Below, piece after piece: positions 32,579 through 41,247 of a stretch of 64,000 nucleotides of DNA (position 1 is its first letter; every line of letters starts with the position of its first letter). Origin of the DNA: Frateuria_A sp035943815 (GTDB lineage Bacteria; Pseudomonadota; Gammaproteobacteria; Xanthomonadales; Rhodanobacteraceae); assembly GCF_035943815.1 (NCBI RefSeq), contig NZ_DASZBU010000010.1, positions 194,589 to 258,588 of the forward strand, given 5' to 3'. Both the position numbers and the translations under genes were made by a program. The notes below the pieces were generated by a model. That model was not told the origin of the DNA and searched no databases. It worked only from the letters and a program-made list of their open reading frames with translations.

Positions 32579-35107
32579 ATGGATTCCACAACCCGTTTCG
32601 CGGCCGGTCCGACGCCTCCCCCGGCACAGCCTACCGAACCGAATTGCGCCGGATTATCCGAAGCGGAGGCTGTCCGGCGCCTGGGCCGCTACGGTCCCAA
32701 CGCGTTCCGCCGCACCGGCTCGGGCCTGCTGGTCACCGTGACCGGCGCCCTCGCCAACCCGCTGGTGGCGATCCTGATAGCGGCGGCAGCGACCTCCGGC
32801 GCGCTGGGTGACGTGCTGGGTGCGCTGATCATCGCCGGCATCGTGTTGTTGAGCCTCGTGCTCAACGCTGCGCTCGGCTTCCGCTCGCAACGCGCGGCAG
32901 AACGGTTGCGGGCGGAGATCACCCCGATGGCGACCGTCTGCCGCGATGGCCGCTGGCAGGAGCGTCCACGGCGCGAGCTCGTGCCCGGCGACCTGATCCG
33001 GATGTCCGCCGGCGACCAGGTGCCGGCCGACGCGCGCCTGCTCGAGGCGCGCGACTTCCACGTGCAGCAGGCCGCGCTGACGGGCGAATCGCTGCCGGTG
33101 GAGAAGGAGCCCTCGCCCGCGGACGCGGATGACGGACTGGATGCAAAGGGCAGGGTGTTTTTGGGATCCGCGGTGGTCGCCGGCACGGCGCAGGCCCGGG
33201 TGGAGGCGACCGGCGCGGCGACGGCCTTCGGCGAGGTCGCCGAGCGGCTGGCCGAACGTCCGCCGCTGACCGAGTTCGAGCGCGGCCTGAAGGACTTCGC
33301 GGGCCTGATCATGCGCACCGTCGTGATGCTGGTGCTGGCGGTCCTGCTGATCGGCGTGGTGCTGCATCGGCCGCCGTTGCAGATGCTGCTGTTCGCGCTT
33401 GCGCTTGCGGTCGGGCTGACGCCGGAGTTCATGCCGATGATCACGACGGTGACGCTGGCGCGCGGCGCGGTGCGCATGGCGCACCGGCGGGTGATCGTGC
33501 GACACCTGGCCGCGATCGAGGATTTCGGCAGCATGAGCGTGCTGCTCAGCGACAAGACCGGCACGATCACCCGCGGGGACACGGCAGTGGACGGCGCGTG
33601 GGACGCGTGCGGCGCGCCGTCGACGAAGACCGCCGAGCTGGCCACCCTCAACGCCATGTTCGAGACCGGAACGCGCAGCCCGCTCGATGCCGCGATCCTT
33701 CGCGACTGTCCCGCGCCACCCGCCGGCTGGCGCAAGCTGGATGAAATTCCGCTGGACTTCGAGCGCCGCCGCATGAGCATCGTCGCCGAGCGGGGAGGGG
33801 AGCGCTGGCTGGTCACCAAGGGGGCACCGGAATCGGTCCTGGTCGTGTGTACGCAGTGCGAGGCGGCGGGCAGCACTCTACGGCTTGACGAGGCGCGTCG
33901 AGCAGACTGCGTGCGCACGTACGAGGCGATGGGCGCGCGTGGGCTGCGCGTGCTCGCAGTCGCCTGGCGCCCGGTCGAGGCGCAGCCGCGGTACGCCACT
34001 GCGGACGAAGACGCGCTGGTGCTGGCCGGCTTCGTTTCCTTCGACGATCCGCTGATGCCCGGCGTCGCTCAGACCCTGCAGGCGCTCGCGTCCGACGGCA
34101 TCGAGCTCAAGGTGCTCTCCGGCGACAACGAACGCGTGGTGCGCTACACCTGCGAAAAAGCGGGACTCGACCCCGGGCGCATCGTCATCGGCGAGGAGCT
34201 TCGCGGCATGAGCGAGACCGCGCTGGGCCTGCTCGCCGAACAGACGCGGGTGTTCGCCCGGGTTTCCCCGGAACAGAAGCACCGCATCGTCCTGGCACTG
34301 AAGGCGCGCGGCGAGGTGATCGGCTTCCTCGGCGACGGGGTCAACGATGCGCCCTCGCTGCATGCGGCGGACGTGGGCATCTCGGTGGCCAATGCCGTGG
34401 ACATCGCCCGCGACAGCGCCGACATCCTGCTGCGCGAGCGCAACCTGGACGTACTGCACGCCGGCGTGCTGGAGGGACGGCGTGCATTCGCCAACGTCAT
34501 GAAGTACCTCTTCATGGGTACCAGTTCGAACTTCGGCAACATGTTCAGCATGGCGGTCGGTGCGGTGGCGCTGCCGTTCCTGCCGATGCTGCCGGGGCAG
34601 ATCCTGCTCAACAATTTTCTCTACGACCTTGCGCAGACCACCATTCCGTCGGACAACGTCGATGAGGACCAGTTGCGCGGCCCGCAGCGCTGGAGCGTGC
34701 CGCTAATCCGCCGGTTCATGGTCTGCATCGGCCCGGTCAGCTCGATCTACGACCTGCTCACCTTCTACGTGCTGATCCGCTGGCTGCACGCTACCGCCGC
34801 GAGCTTCCACACCGGCTGGTTCATCGAGTCGCTGGCCACGCAGACGCTGGTGGTATTCGTCATACGCACGCGCGGCAACCCGCTGCGCAGTCGGCCGTCC
34901 GTGCCGCTGCTGGCGAGCGTCACGGCGGTGGTGGCGATAGGACTGGTGTTGCCGTGGACGCCACTGGCCGGGCTGTTCGGCTTCGTGCCGCTGCCTTCGG
35001 CGTTCTTCGTGTTCCTGGCGCTGGCGAACGCGAGTTACCTGCTGCTCGTGCAGTTGCTGAAGGGGCGGTTCATGCGCGCCGGCCAGCCCGCGAAACCGCG
35101 CGCGTAG
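32579..35107 (+). CDS. mgtA: MgtA-like P-type cation ATPase (P3B)
   Basis: 842 residues from ATG 32579; the frame is open further upstream but without support. Actuator TGES in AALTGESLPVEKE, phosphorylation site LLSDKTGTITRGD, hinge GDGVNDAPSLHAADVGIS, and membrane motif VGLTPEFMPMITT. The C-terminal membrane half (FLYDLAQTTIPSDNVDEDQL, FMVCIGPVSSIYDLLTF) matches magnesium-importing MgtA/MgtB rather than calcium or heavy-metal pumps. No ribosome site is visible and the box position predicts a leaderless message. A cation ATPase (CtpF) is also present in the DosR regulon. Confidence 0.9.
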   Translation: MDSTTRFAAGPTPPPAQPTEPNCAGLSEAEAVRRLGRYGPNAFRRTGSGLLVTVTGALANPLVAILIAAAATSGALGDVLGALIIAGIVLLSLVLNAALGFRSQRAAERLRAEITPMATVCRDGRWQERPRRELVPGDLIRMSAGDQVPADARLLEARDFHVQQAALTGESLPVEKEPSPADADDGLDAKGRVFLGSAVVAGTAQARVEATGAATAFGEVAERLAERPPLTEFERGLKDFAGLIMRTVVMLVLAVLLIGVVLHRPPLQMLLFALALAVGLTPEFMPMITTVTLARGAVRMAHRRVIVRHLAAIEDFGSMSVLLSDKTGTITRGDTAVDGAWDACGAPSTKTAELATLNAMFETGTRSPLDAAILRDCPAPPAGWRKLDEIPLDFERRRMSIVAERGGERWLVTKGAPESVLVVCTQCEAAGSTLRLDEARRADCVRTYEAMGARGLRVLAVAWRPVEAQPRYATADEDALVLAGFVSFDDPLMPGVAQTLQALASDGIELKVLSGDNERVVRYTCEKAGLDPGRIVIGEELRGMSETALGLLAEQTRVFARVSPEQKHRIVLALKARGEVIGFLGDGVNDAPSLHAADVGISVANAVDIARDSADILLRERNLDVLHAGVLEGRRAFANVMKYLFMGTSSNFGNMFSMAVGAVALPFLPMLPGQILLNNFLYDLAQTTIPSDNVDEDQLRGPQRWSVPLIRRFMVCIGPVSSIYDLLTFYVLIRWLHATAASFHTGWFIESLATQTLVVFVIRTRGNPLRSRPSVPLLASVTAVVAIGLVLPWTPLAGLFGFVPLPSAFFVFLALANASYLLLVQLLKGRFMRAGQPAKPRA

Positions 35108-35191
35108 TCACTCGTGGAACCCAGCGGACTGTTGCGCAAGATCGCGCGGCAGAGTCCCTTCACGACGTCGCGCGGCACATCTCCTGGACGG

Positions 35192-35205
35192 TTGATGTGC
35201 ATCAA
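35192..35205. promoter_or_regulatory. FNR/Dnr-type box TTGATGTGCATCAA
   Basis: Perfect palindrome centred 113.5 bases upstream of the tyrosinase start; the last box on the right of the cluster. Confidence 0.75.
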
Positions 35206-35311
35206 ACCCGCGTTCCTCCATCGACCTAGGTTGCCTTCGCGCGCCTGGTGCACGCGATCAAGGGCTGCGGCGACGACTTGCCGGCAGCCAAGCAATCTGT
35301 GGAGGAACGCG

Positions 35312-36685
35312 ATGATCAACCGCAGACAATTCCTGCAAGCCTCGGCTTCCCTTGCCCTGGTACCTATGCTTCCCCGAAGCGTGCTCAAGGCGACGACCAC
35401 GTTGCGCACGCGACCGTCATGGTCGAGTTTTCGCAAGAGCACCCTGTACCCGTCTTTCCTGCGGGCGGTCAGCACGATGCGCGCCAACACGAACACGGCC
35501 AGCCCGGCGAGTTGGGGCTACTGGGTCGGCGTGCACGGTCACTACTGCCCGCACGGCAAACCCTATTTCCTCGCCTGGCACCGCGGCTTCCTCGTGCGTT
35601 TCGAGGCACAGCTGCGCAAGGCCGCGGCAAACAGCGCGCTGGTGCTGCCTTACTGGGACTACTACAACGAGCCGATCCTGCCGACCGAGTTCCAGAATCC
35701 CAGCTCGCCGCTCTACCTGGCCGGCCGAACGGGCAAGGACGTGTCCCGCGCACTGAGCCTGACCGCGTTCGGCAGCAGCCTGACCAATTTCCCGCGAGGC
35801 TGGACCGATGCCTTCGAGCCGGCGGTGGAGAGCGCGCCGCACAACCCCGTCCACAACCTGATCGGCGGCGCCATGGCCAACGTATCCATCTCGCCGCGCG
35901 ACCCGATCTTCTGGCTGCATCACGGCAACATCGATCGCCTGTGGGATGCGTGGGTCCACGCAGGCGGCGGCCGCCACATGCCGTCGACGACCTCCAGTTA
36001 TTGGTCCGGCTCGTTCATCTACGGAGCGGCCGTCGCGGGGATGCCGCGGGTCGATACCTATTCGCCCGGCGTCCTGGGTTACCGCTACGACGCATCGGTT
36101 CTGCCATCGAGCCAGCTGGGCCTGCAGGCAAATGCCGCGCAGCCTGCATCCATATCGGACGCCGTGGTCGCGCCCCTGCCGGCGCAGGGGGCGTCATTGG
36201 GCGGCGCCGGCGGCCTGGTGCTCGGGTCTCGATCGTCGCGCGTGCGCATCGTGCTCAACAGGGAAGGGCGCGACCGCGTGCGCAGCCTGGTCATCGGCGT
36301 GTCGCAGACGACCGGCAATGCGCTACGCGTGGTGCTGGACGGCATCACCGTCACCCCGGCGGGAGCACGCGGCGGCTACTTCTACAAGATCCTGCTGAAC
36401 CTGCCGGCGCGGGGCCCGGCGCAACCGGAGCAGAACTATCTGGTCGGCACGCTCGGGCCCTTCGAGGTCAGCGCGGCCCTGCACGCGCAAGCCATGGCCA
36501 ATGGCGGCAACATGATGGCCATGCACGGACCGGTGAGGATCACCTTGCCCGCACAGCAGGTGCTGAGCCGGATCTGGCCCGCACCGCTGGACGAGCTCAC
36601 GCTCAGCTTCGTTCGGGAGGAGACCGAAGGCGCTCCGCAGGCCGATGCGATCCGGGTCGACCGCCTGTGGGTGGAGGCCGACTGA
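35312..36685 (+). CDS. Tat-exported tyrosinase-family copper oxidase
   Basis: 457 residues from ATG 35312 with GGAGG upstream. The N-terminus NRRQFLQASASLALVPM is a twin-arginine signal. Copper A ligands lie in VHGHYCPHGKPYFLAWHRGF and copper B ligands in SAPHNPVHNLIGG and FWLHHGNIDRLWDAW, the standard tyrosinase pattern. A C-terminal beta domain (about 260-457) follows, as in other long forms where it may cover the active site. It oxidises phenols with O2 in the periplasm. That an O2-using enzyme carries the same box as the stress genes is unexpected. Confidence 0.92.
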   Translation: MINRRQFLQASASLALVPMLPRSVLKATTTLRTRPSWSSFRKSTLYPSFLRAVSTMRANTNTASPASWGYWVGVHGHYCPHGKPYFLAWHRGFLVRFEAQLRKAAANSALVLPYWDYYNEPILPTEFQNPSSPLYLAGRTGKDVSRALSLTAFGSSLTNFPRGWTDAFEPAVESAPHNPVHNLIGGAMANVSISPRDPIFWLHHGNIDRLWDAWVHAGGGRHMPSTTSSYWSGSFIYGAAVAGMPRVDTYSPGVLGYRYDASVLPSSQLGLQANAAQPASISDAVVAPLPAQGASLGGAGGLVLGSRSSRVRIVLNREGRDRVRSLVIGVSQTTGNALRVVLDGITVTPAGARGGYFYKILLNLPARGPAQPEQNYLVGTLGPFEVSAALHAQAMANGGNMMAMHGPVRITLPAQQVLSRIWPAPLDELTLSFVREETEGAPQADAIRVDRLWVEAD

Positions 36686-36697
36686 ACGAACCGGTGG

Positions 36698-36736
36698 CCC
36701 TTGCAGCGCAGAGAGCCCTGCGCTGCAAGGGGTCTT
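36698..36736 (+). terminator. strong terminator after tyrosinase
   Basis: Perfect 14-base stem CCCTTGCAGCGCAG / CTGCGCTGCAAGGG with a six-base loop, followed by GTCTTT, 13 bases after the stop codon. It marks the right end of the regulated cluster. Confidence 0.85.
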
Positions 36737-37282
36737 TGCGCCCGGTGTTGCGCCGATGCAGCCGCACGCGACTGCGACCAGCCTAGCGAGCGTGCAGACC
36801 TACGCACTGCGCTTTTTTACGTTGTCCCTCATATCCACTGTCCCCGTTGCCGAGCATTTGTCGACGGCGCAGATCCGAACGCCGCGCCGCGACGCGAACG
36901 CCTTGGGCGACAACACGACAACCGCTCGTCTTCTGCAAAGTGGCGCAAGCGAGGGCAGGGACGCTCCTTGAGATCGATCGCACACGAGACTCGTGCTCCC
37001 GTCGCGACTAAGCGGAACCACCTGGCCAGGCCCAAGGCGATCTGGCTCCGCAGGCAGCAGGGCGTCATCTATCGACACGGGTCCTTCAGCAGCGCGGGTG
37101 GGACGCTCCGGACTTTCGCTCATTTTCCAACCGGGTCGCCGGACAGTCTGCGCGGGGCGGGTGCTTGCACGAGTCGCTTGTCACCGTACTGACAATTCGT
37201 TGCAACAGCCGGCGATAAAGCAGTCGAGACAATCAGCCTCACTGACGCCATCCCCAAGCGGCATCCCAGCGCGAGCGGTCAC
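36737..37282. other. 546-base intergenic region
   Basis: Only short overlapping frames with no recognisable protein and no good ribosome site. No FNR-type box. GCCGGCGATAA at about 37209 loosely resembles a flagellar sigma-28 -10 element (GCCGATAA), which would suit the chemoreceptor downstream, but I could not find a convincing -35. Confidence 0.5.
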
Positions 37283-38920
37283 ATGCATCTGCGGAGGTTA
37301 TCCCTGCGTTCCACATCCCTGCGGGCGCGATTGCTGATCCGGCTGATCGGCTCGGTCATGCTCGTGCTTCTGCTTGGCGGCATCGCAGCCACTCAGCTCG
37401 CCCGCGCCGACCGGCGATTGCAGCAGGTTGTGGGCGAGACGCTGACGCCCGTGGCAGCGGTTGGACGCATCCAGAGCGATTACGACGATTTGATGCAGGC
37501 GCTGCTTCATGCCGTGCTTACGCAATTGCCCTCCGCCGCGGATGATGCGACGACTGCGGTGAATAGGGATCGCAGTAGCGCGGCGCGTGCCTGGAAGACG
37601 CTTGCCGACAGTGACTTTGGCCGCGCTCAGTCACAGACGCTGGCGCTCGTGGAACGTCATCGTGCCGATACAGACGCGCTCATCGACGAAGTCATGGGTC
37701 TCCTCAAGAGTGGGGACTTCACGATGGCCCAGTTGAAAGTCTCGGGCGACCTGCAGCCAGCGTTGATTCCCCTGAAGACCGATTACGCGAACCTCTTCGA
37801 TAAGGCCCTCGAAAAGGGCTCGAGCGAAGCCGAGAGCCAGCATCGGGATAACCAGCGTGCACTTGCCATGCTCGCGGGCCTGCTGAGCCTCATGCTCCTG
37901 CTGACCGTGGGAGCGGATTGGATGGTCCTGCGCTCCATTGGCCGCGGGCTCACCAAGGCCATGGATGTCGCCTCGGCCATCGCGCGCGGGCGGTTGGGAC
38001 ACGACATCGGGGGAAGCGAGGCGAGGGAGATCGATCGACTGCTGGGCGCACTGGCGGGTATGGACACGCAGCTTGGTACGGTCGTCGCCAAGGTCCGCGA
38101 GCGCGCCGCCACCGTCGAGCAAGCGGCCCTGGCTATCGCCGGCGGCAACGAAGCGCTCAGTGATCGCACCCAGGCCCAATGCGGCTATCTGGACAGAACC
38201 ACGATCTCCCTTAGGCGCATGAAAGCGGATTTGCATGCGGATATGGCACATGCGGTGGAGGCCGAGCGAGCCGCCGTCGATGCTCGTGAACTTTCCGAGC
38301 GTGGCCGCGGGGCGGTCGCTTCAGCGGTCGGATCAATGCAGGCGATCGAACTCGCGGGCCGCCGCATGGGCGAGGTCCTCGACCTGATCGATCAGGTTGC
38401 CTTCCAGACACGGTTGCTGGCCCTCAACGCAGCAGTCGAAGCTGCCCACGCCGGTGAGCGCGGTCGTGGATTCAAGGTGGTTGCTGATGAAGTGCGGCAG
38501 CTCGCCGGCCGCTGCAGTGAGGGCGCGCGCGGTATCCGTTTGTTGATTGAAGAGAGCGAGCGGGCGGTCGCCGAGGGAACGGCCCAAGTTCGGGGGAGCG
38601 GTGAGGTACTGGGCGATATCGCCTCGTCGGTCGATCGACTGGCCGGTATGGTTGCGGCGATGGCGAAGACAAGTCGCGGGAACGCACACGACGTAGGCGT
38701 CTTGGTCGAAACGGCCGAGCACATGCGTGCGACGACCCAGGAAAACGCGGTACTCGGCGAGCAGGCGGCTGTGGCGAGCCAGAGCCTGACGGGGAGCGCG
38801 CATACGCTGCTGGAGGTGGTCGGCTTTTTCTCCTTGACCGGCGAGCGCGTCGACACCCAACAACAAGATCGACTTCGCCAGGGCGGTGTGGCGGTCGATG
38901 CCGCCCCGTTGCTCGCTTGA
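37283..38920 (+). CDS. methyl-accepting chemotaxis protein
   Basis: 545 residues. Transmembrane helices at about 20-38 and 193-213 enclose a roughly 150-residue periplasmic four-helix-bundle sensor. A HAMP-like region follows, then the signalling hairpin DLIDQVAFQTRLLALNAAVEAAHAGERGRGFKVVADEVRQLA (quoted here only to name its motif region, residues about 370-411). The usual QTNILALNAA has R and L in place of N and I. No C-terminal CheR/CheB pentapeptide. Sixteen bases before the EAL-GGDEF gene, so probably co-transcribed. Confidence 0.9.
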   Translation: MHLRRLSLRSTSLRARLLIRLIGSVMLVLLLGGIAATQLARADRRLQQVVGETLTPVAAVGRIQSDYDDLMQALLHAVLTQLPSAADDATTAVNRDRSSAARAWKTLADSDFGRAQSQTLALVERHRADTDALIDEVMGLLKSGDFTMAQLKVSGDLQPALIPLKTDYANLFDKALEKGSSEAESQHRDNQRALAMLAGLLSLMLLLTVGADWMVLRSIGRGLTKAMDVASAIARGRLGHDIGGSEAREIDRLLGALAGMDTQLGTVVAKVRERAATVEQAALAIAGGNEALSDRTQAQCGYLDRTTISLRRMKADLHADMAHAVEAERAAVDARELSERGRGAVASAVGSMQAIELAGRRMGEVLDLIDQVAFQTRLLALNAAVEAAHAGERGRGFKVVADEVRQLAGRCSEGARGIRLLIEESERAVAEGTAQVRGSGEVLGDIASSVDRLAGMVAAMAKTSRGNAHDVGVLVETAEHMRATTQENAVLGEQAAVASQSLTGSAHTLLEVVGFFSLTGERVDTQQQDRLRQGGVAVDAAPLLA

Positions 38921-38936
38921 GTCGCGATCATTCGTG

Positions 38937-40751
38937 ATGTCATCCGACCAAAACGTCCTGGCTCGACCCGGCGAACTGCTCGATCAAGCCCTGCAGCCGG
39001 CAGGCTTGCGCCCGGTGTTCCAGCCCATCGTCCACCTGGGCTCGCTGGAAATTGTGGCGCATGAAGGTCTGAGCCGGCCGATGGTTGGCCCGGGCGTCAC
39101 CATGCCGCACCTGCTGGACGAGGCACGCAAGCTCGGGCGCCTGGCGGAACTTGAATTGCACGCCGTACGAACCATCTGTTCCACGTTTGCAGCGCGGGGC
39201 GAGTCAGGGCGTCTATTGGTCAACTTGAGCGCGCAAGCCATCCTGCAGGGTGGGCTGCGCCCGGAACAGGTGCGTGCGGCGCTGTCTGCCCCCGGCCTGG
39301 ATTTGGCACGGATCACATTAGAGCTGACCGAGCGCGACATCGTGGATAACCCCGATGAACTCGCCGCTTCAATCGCGCACCTGCGTGCGCGAGGCGTCCG
39401 CGTCGCAATGGACGATTTCGGCAACGGCCATTCTAACTTTCAGATGTGGAATGAGGTTCGTCCGGATGTGGTCAAGATCGACCGTTATCTGGTGAGTGGC
39501 CTGGCGACGAGTGCCGAACGGCTGGCGATCGTGCAGGCCTTGTGCCGGGTAGCCGAGACACTCGGCGCCGAACTGATCGGGGAGGGCGTGGAGGAACCGG
39601 CTGATCTTCGCATGCTCTGCCAGCTCGGTATCCCATACGCGCAAGGCTATTTGCTGGGCCGTCCGGCGACAGAGCCTGCAACCCAGGTCGCCGAAGCGGC
39701 GCACATTGCGCTGCAGGGCCAGCGTGTTCAGGTGCCGCCAAGACACAAGGGGCCGCTCATGCAACACGCGGTCAGAGCCGAACATCTGATGATTCCGGCG
39801 CCAGCCCTGACCCCGGCGAACACCGTGGCCGAGGTCGAGCGCCTGTTCACGCAACACCCGCACCTGCACGCGTTGGCGGTGACTATCGACCAGCAGCCGG
39901 TCGGCCTGATCAATCGGCGCGAGTTCACCGAGCGTATGGCCAAGCCCTTTAACCGGGAGCTGTTCGGCAGGCGCTCGTGCGCACTCTTCATGAACGAGCA
40001 ACCGCTGTTGTGCGAGGCGCAGCGGAGCCTCGACAGCATGGCCGAGATCCTGCGCGGAGAGGATCAGCGTTATCTGGCCGACGGCTTCGTGGTGACCCGT
40101 GAAGGCCGCTACCTGGGCCTTGGGACGGGCGAGTCTCTGGTGCGCCGTGTTACCGAACTGCGCATCGATGCAGCTCGACACGCCAATCCGCTGACCTTGC
40201 TGCCTGGAAATATCCCGGTCACGAAGCATTTGGGCCGTCTGCTGGGTAGCGCGGTACCGTTTGTCGCGGCTTACGTGGACCTGAGCGACTTCAAGCCATT
40301 CAACGACCTCTACGGATACTTCCGTGGAGACGGGATGATTCAATTGCTCGCCGACATCCTGACCGAGCATGTGGATGCGCATGCTGACTTCGTGGGCCAC
40401 ATCGGCGGCGATGATTTCCTCCTGCTCATGCAAAGCGCGACCTGGCACGAACGCTGCCACGGCATGATCGAAGCGTTCACCCACCGCTCGCGTGCCCTGT
40501 TCGATCCGCAACACCTCAGTCGCGGCCAGTTGCAGGCCAAGGATCGCCACGGCATGTGGCAGACGTTCCCCCTGACTTCCGTGACCATCGGAGCGGTGGC
40601 ACTGGCGCCTCCTTTTCCCATACGCGTAGAGCTGATAGCCCGCCTCGCGGCCCGGGCCAAGCGGCGCGCGCGACGCCAAGGGGTGCCCATGCACGTGATC
40701 CACACCGGCGGTTGGTTGCCTCTGGAGCGAGTGGATGGCTTGCCGGCGTGA
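38937..40751 (+). CDS. EAL - CBS - GGDEF cyclic-di-GMP protein
   Basis: 604 residues from ATG 38937. EAL domain (about 10-250) with all expected catalytic motifs: HEGLSR (ExLxR), LLVNLSA, LELTERD, VAMDDFGNG, VVKIDRYL, GEGVEEP and YAQGYLLGRP, so phosphodiesterase activity is plausible. A CBS-type pair (about 275-400) lies in the middle, then GGDEF (about 430-600) with active-site GGDDF and YVDLSDFKPFND. No RxxD inhibitory site is visible. It would make or break cyclic-di-GMP in response to a CBS ligand. Paired with a chemoreceptor gene upstream. Confidence 0.9.
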   Translation: MSSDQNVLARPGELLDQALQPAGLRPVFQPIVHLGSLEIVAHEGLSRPMVGPGVTMPHLLDEARKLGRLAELELHAVRTICSTFAARGESGRLLVNLSAQAILQGGLRPEQVRAALSAPGLDLARITLELTERDIVDNPDELAASIAHLRARGVRVAMDDFGNGHSNFQMWNEVRPDVVKIDRYLVSGLATSAERLAIVQALCRVAETLGAELIGEGVEEPADLRMLCQLGIPYAQGYLLGRPATEPATQVAEAAHIALQGQRVQVPPRHKGPLMQHAVRAEHLMIPAPALTPANTVAEVERLFTQHPHLHALAVTIDQQPVGLINRREFTERMAKPFNRELFGRRSCALFMNEQPLLCEAQRSLDSMAEILRGEDQRYLADGFVVTREGRYLGLGTGESLVRRVTELRIDAARHANPLTLLPGNIPVTKHLGRLLGSAVPFVAAYVDLSDFKPFNDLYGYFRGDGMIQLLADILTEHVDAHADFVGHIGGDDFLLLMQSATWHERCHGMIEAFTHRSRALFDPQHLSRGQLQAKDRHGMWQTFPLTSVTIGAVALAPPFPIRVELIARLAARAKRRARRQGVPMHVIHTGGWLPLERVDGLPA

Positions 40752-41247
40752 GGTTTCGTTCGACCGAGCGAACGGGATCGAGCGCCTCACTGGCGAAAGG
40801 TCGATCGCCGGTAAGAGCGAGCGGGCTGGCTAGGGCGAACTCGCTCGTTTTGGACAGATCTGTATTCCCCTATTTGGGGCAGATGAGACAGCGGAAGATC
40901 CCGCGTACCGCCTGGCCATTACATAGGGTGTAGGTCGTCGTTCCTCAGCCTTTCACCGCGCCGTCGAAATCCGACGGCCGTCAGGTTGAACGGAGCCGCC
41001 TCTGGTTCGCAGCCACCTGCGGGACACTCCCCGTGAACACTAGGCGCCGTTGGAGATCAGGTGGTTGCGGTCATCGCGGTTGTTGGGCGTCTGCATGGTG
41101 AAGCCGGACGGCCTACGCTCGTAACGACTTCCCTTGGCCTGCCGTGAGGGCAGGGTGGGCGCGGCCCAGTCGCTCCGAAGAGCGCCTGCTGGTGTACCGA
41201 AGGCAACGCAACTATGGTGGATGCCCTTCCGGCCTGAGGAAGTCGCG
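40752..41247. other. 496-base intergenic region
   Basis: No gene supported. It holds several short inverted repeats: ACAGATCTGT at 40854-40863, CCCC-TATTT-GGGG at about 40867-40879 and CCGTCG...CGACGG near 40961. Any of these could end the cyclic-di-GMP transcript; none has a T run. Confidence 0.5.

Noticed and set aside
36800..37123. 107-codon minus-strand frame upstream of the chemoreceptor
   Set aside because: No ribosome site, no recognisable protein pattern, and competing frames of similar length in the same GC-rich stretch.
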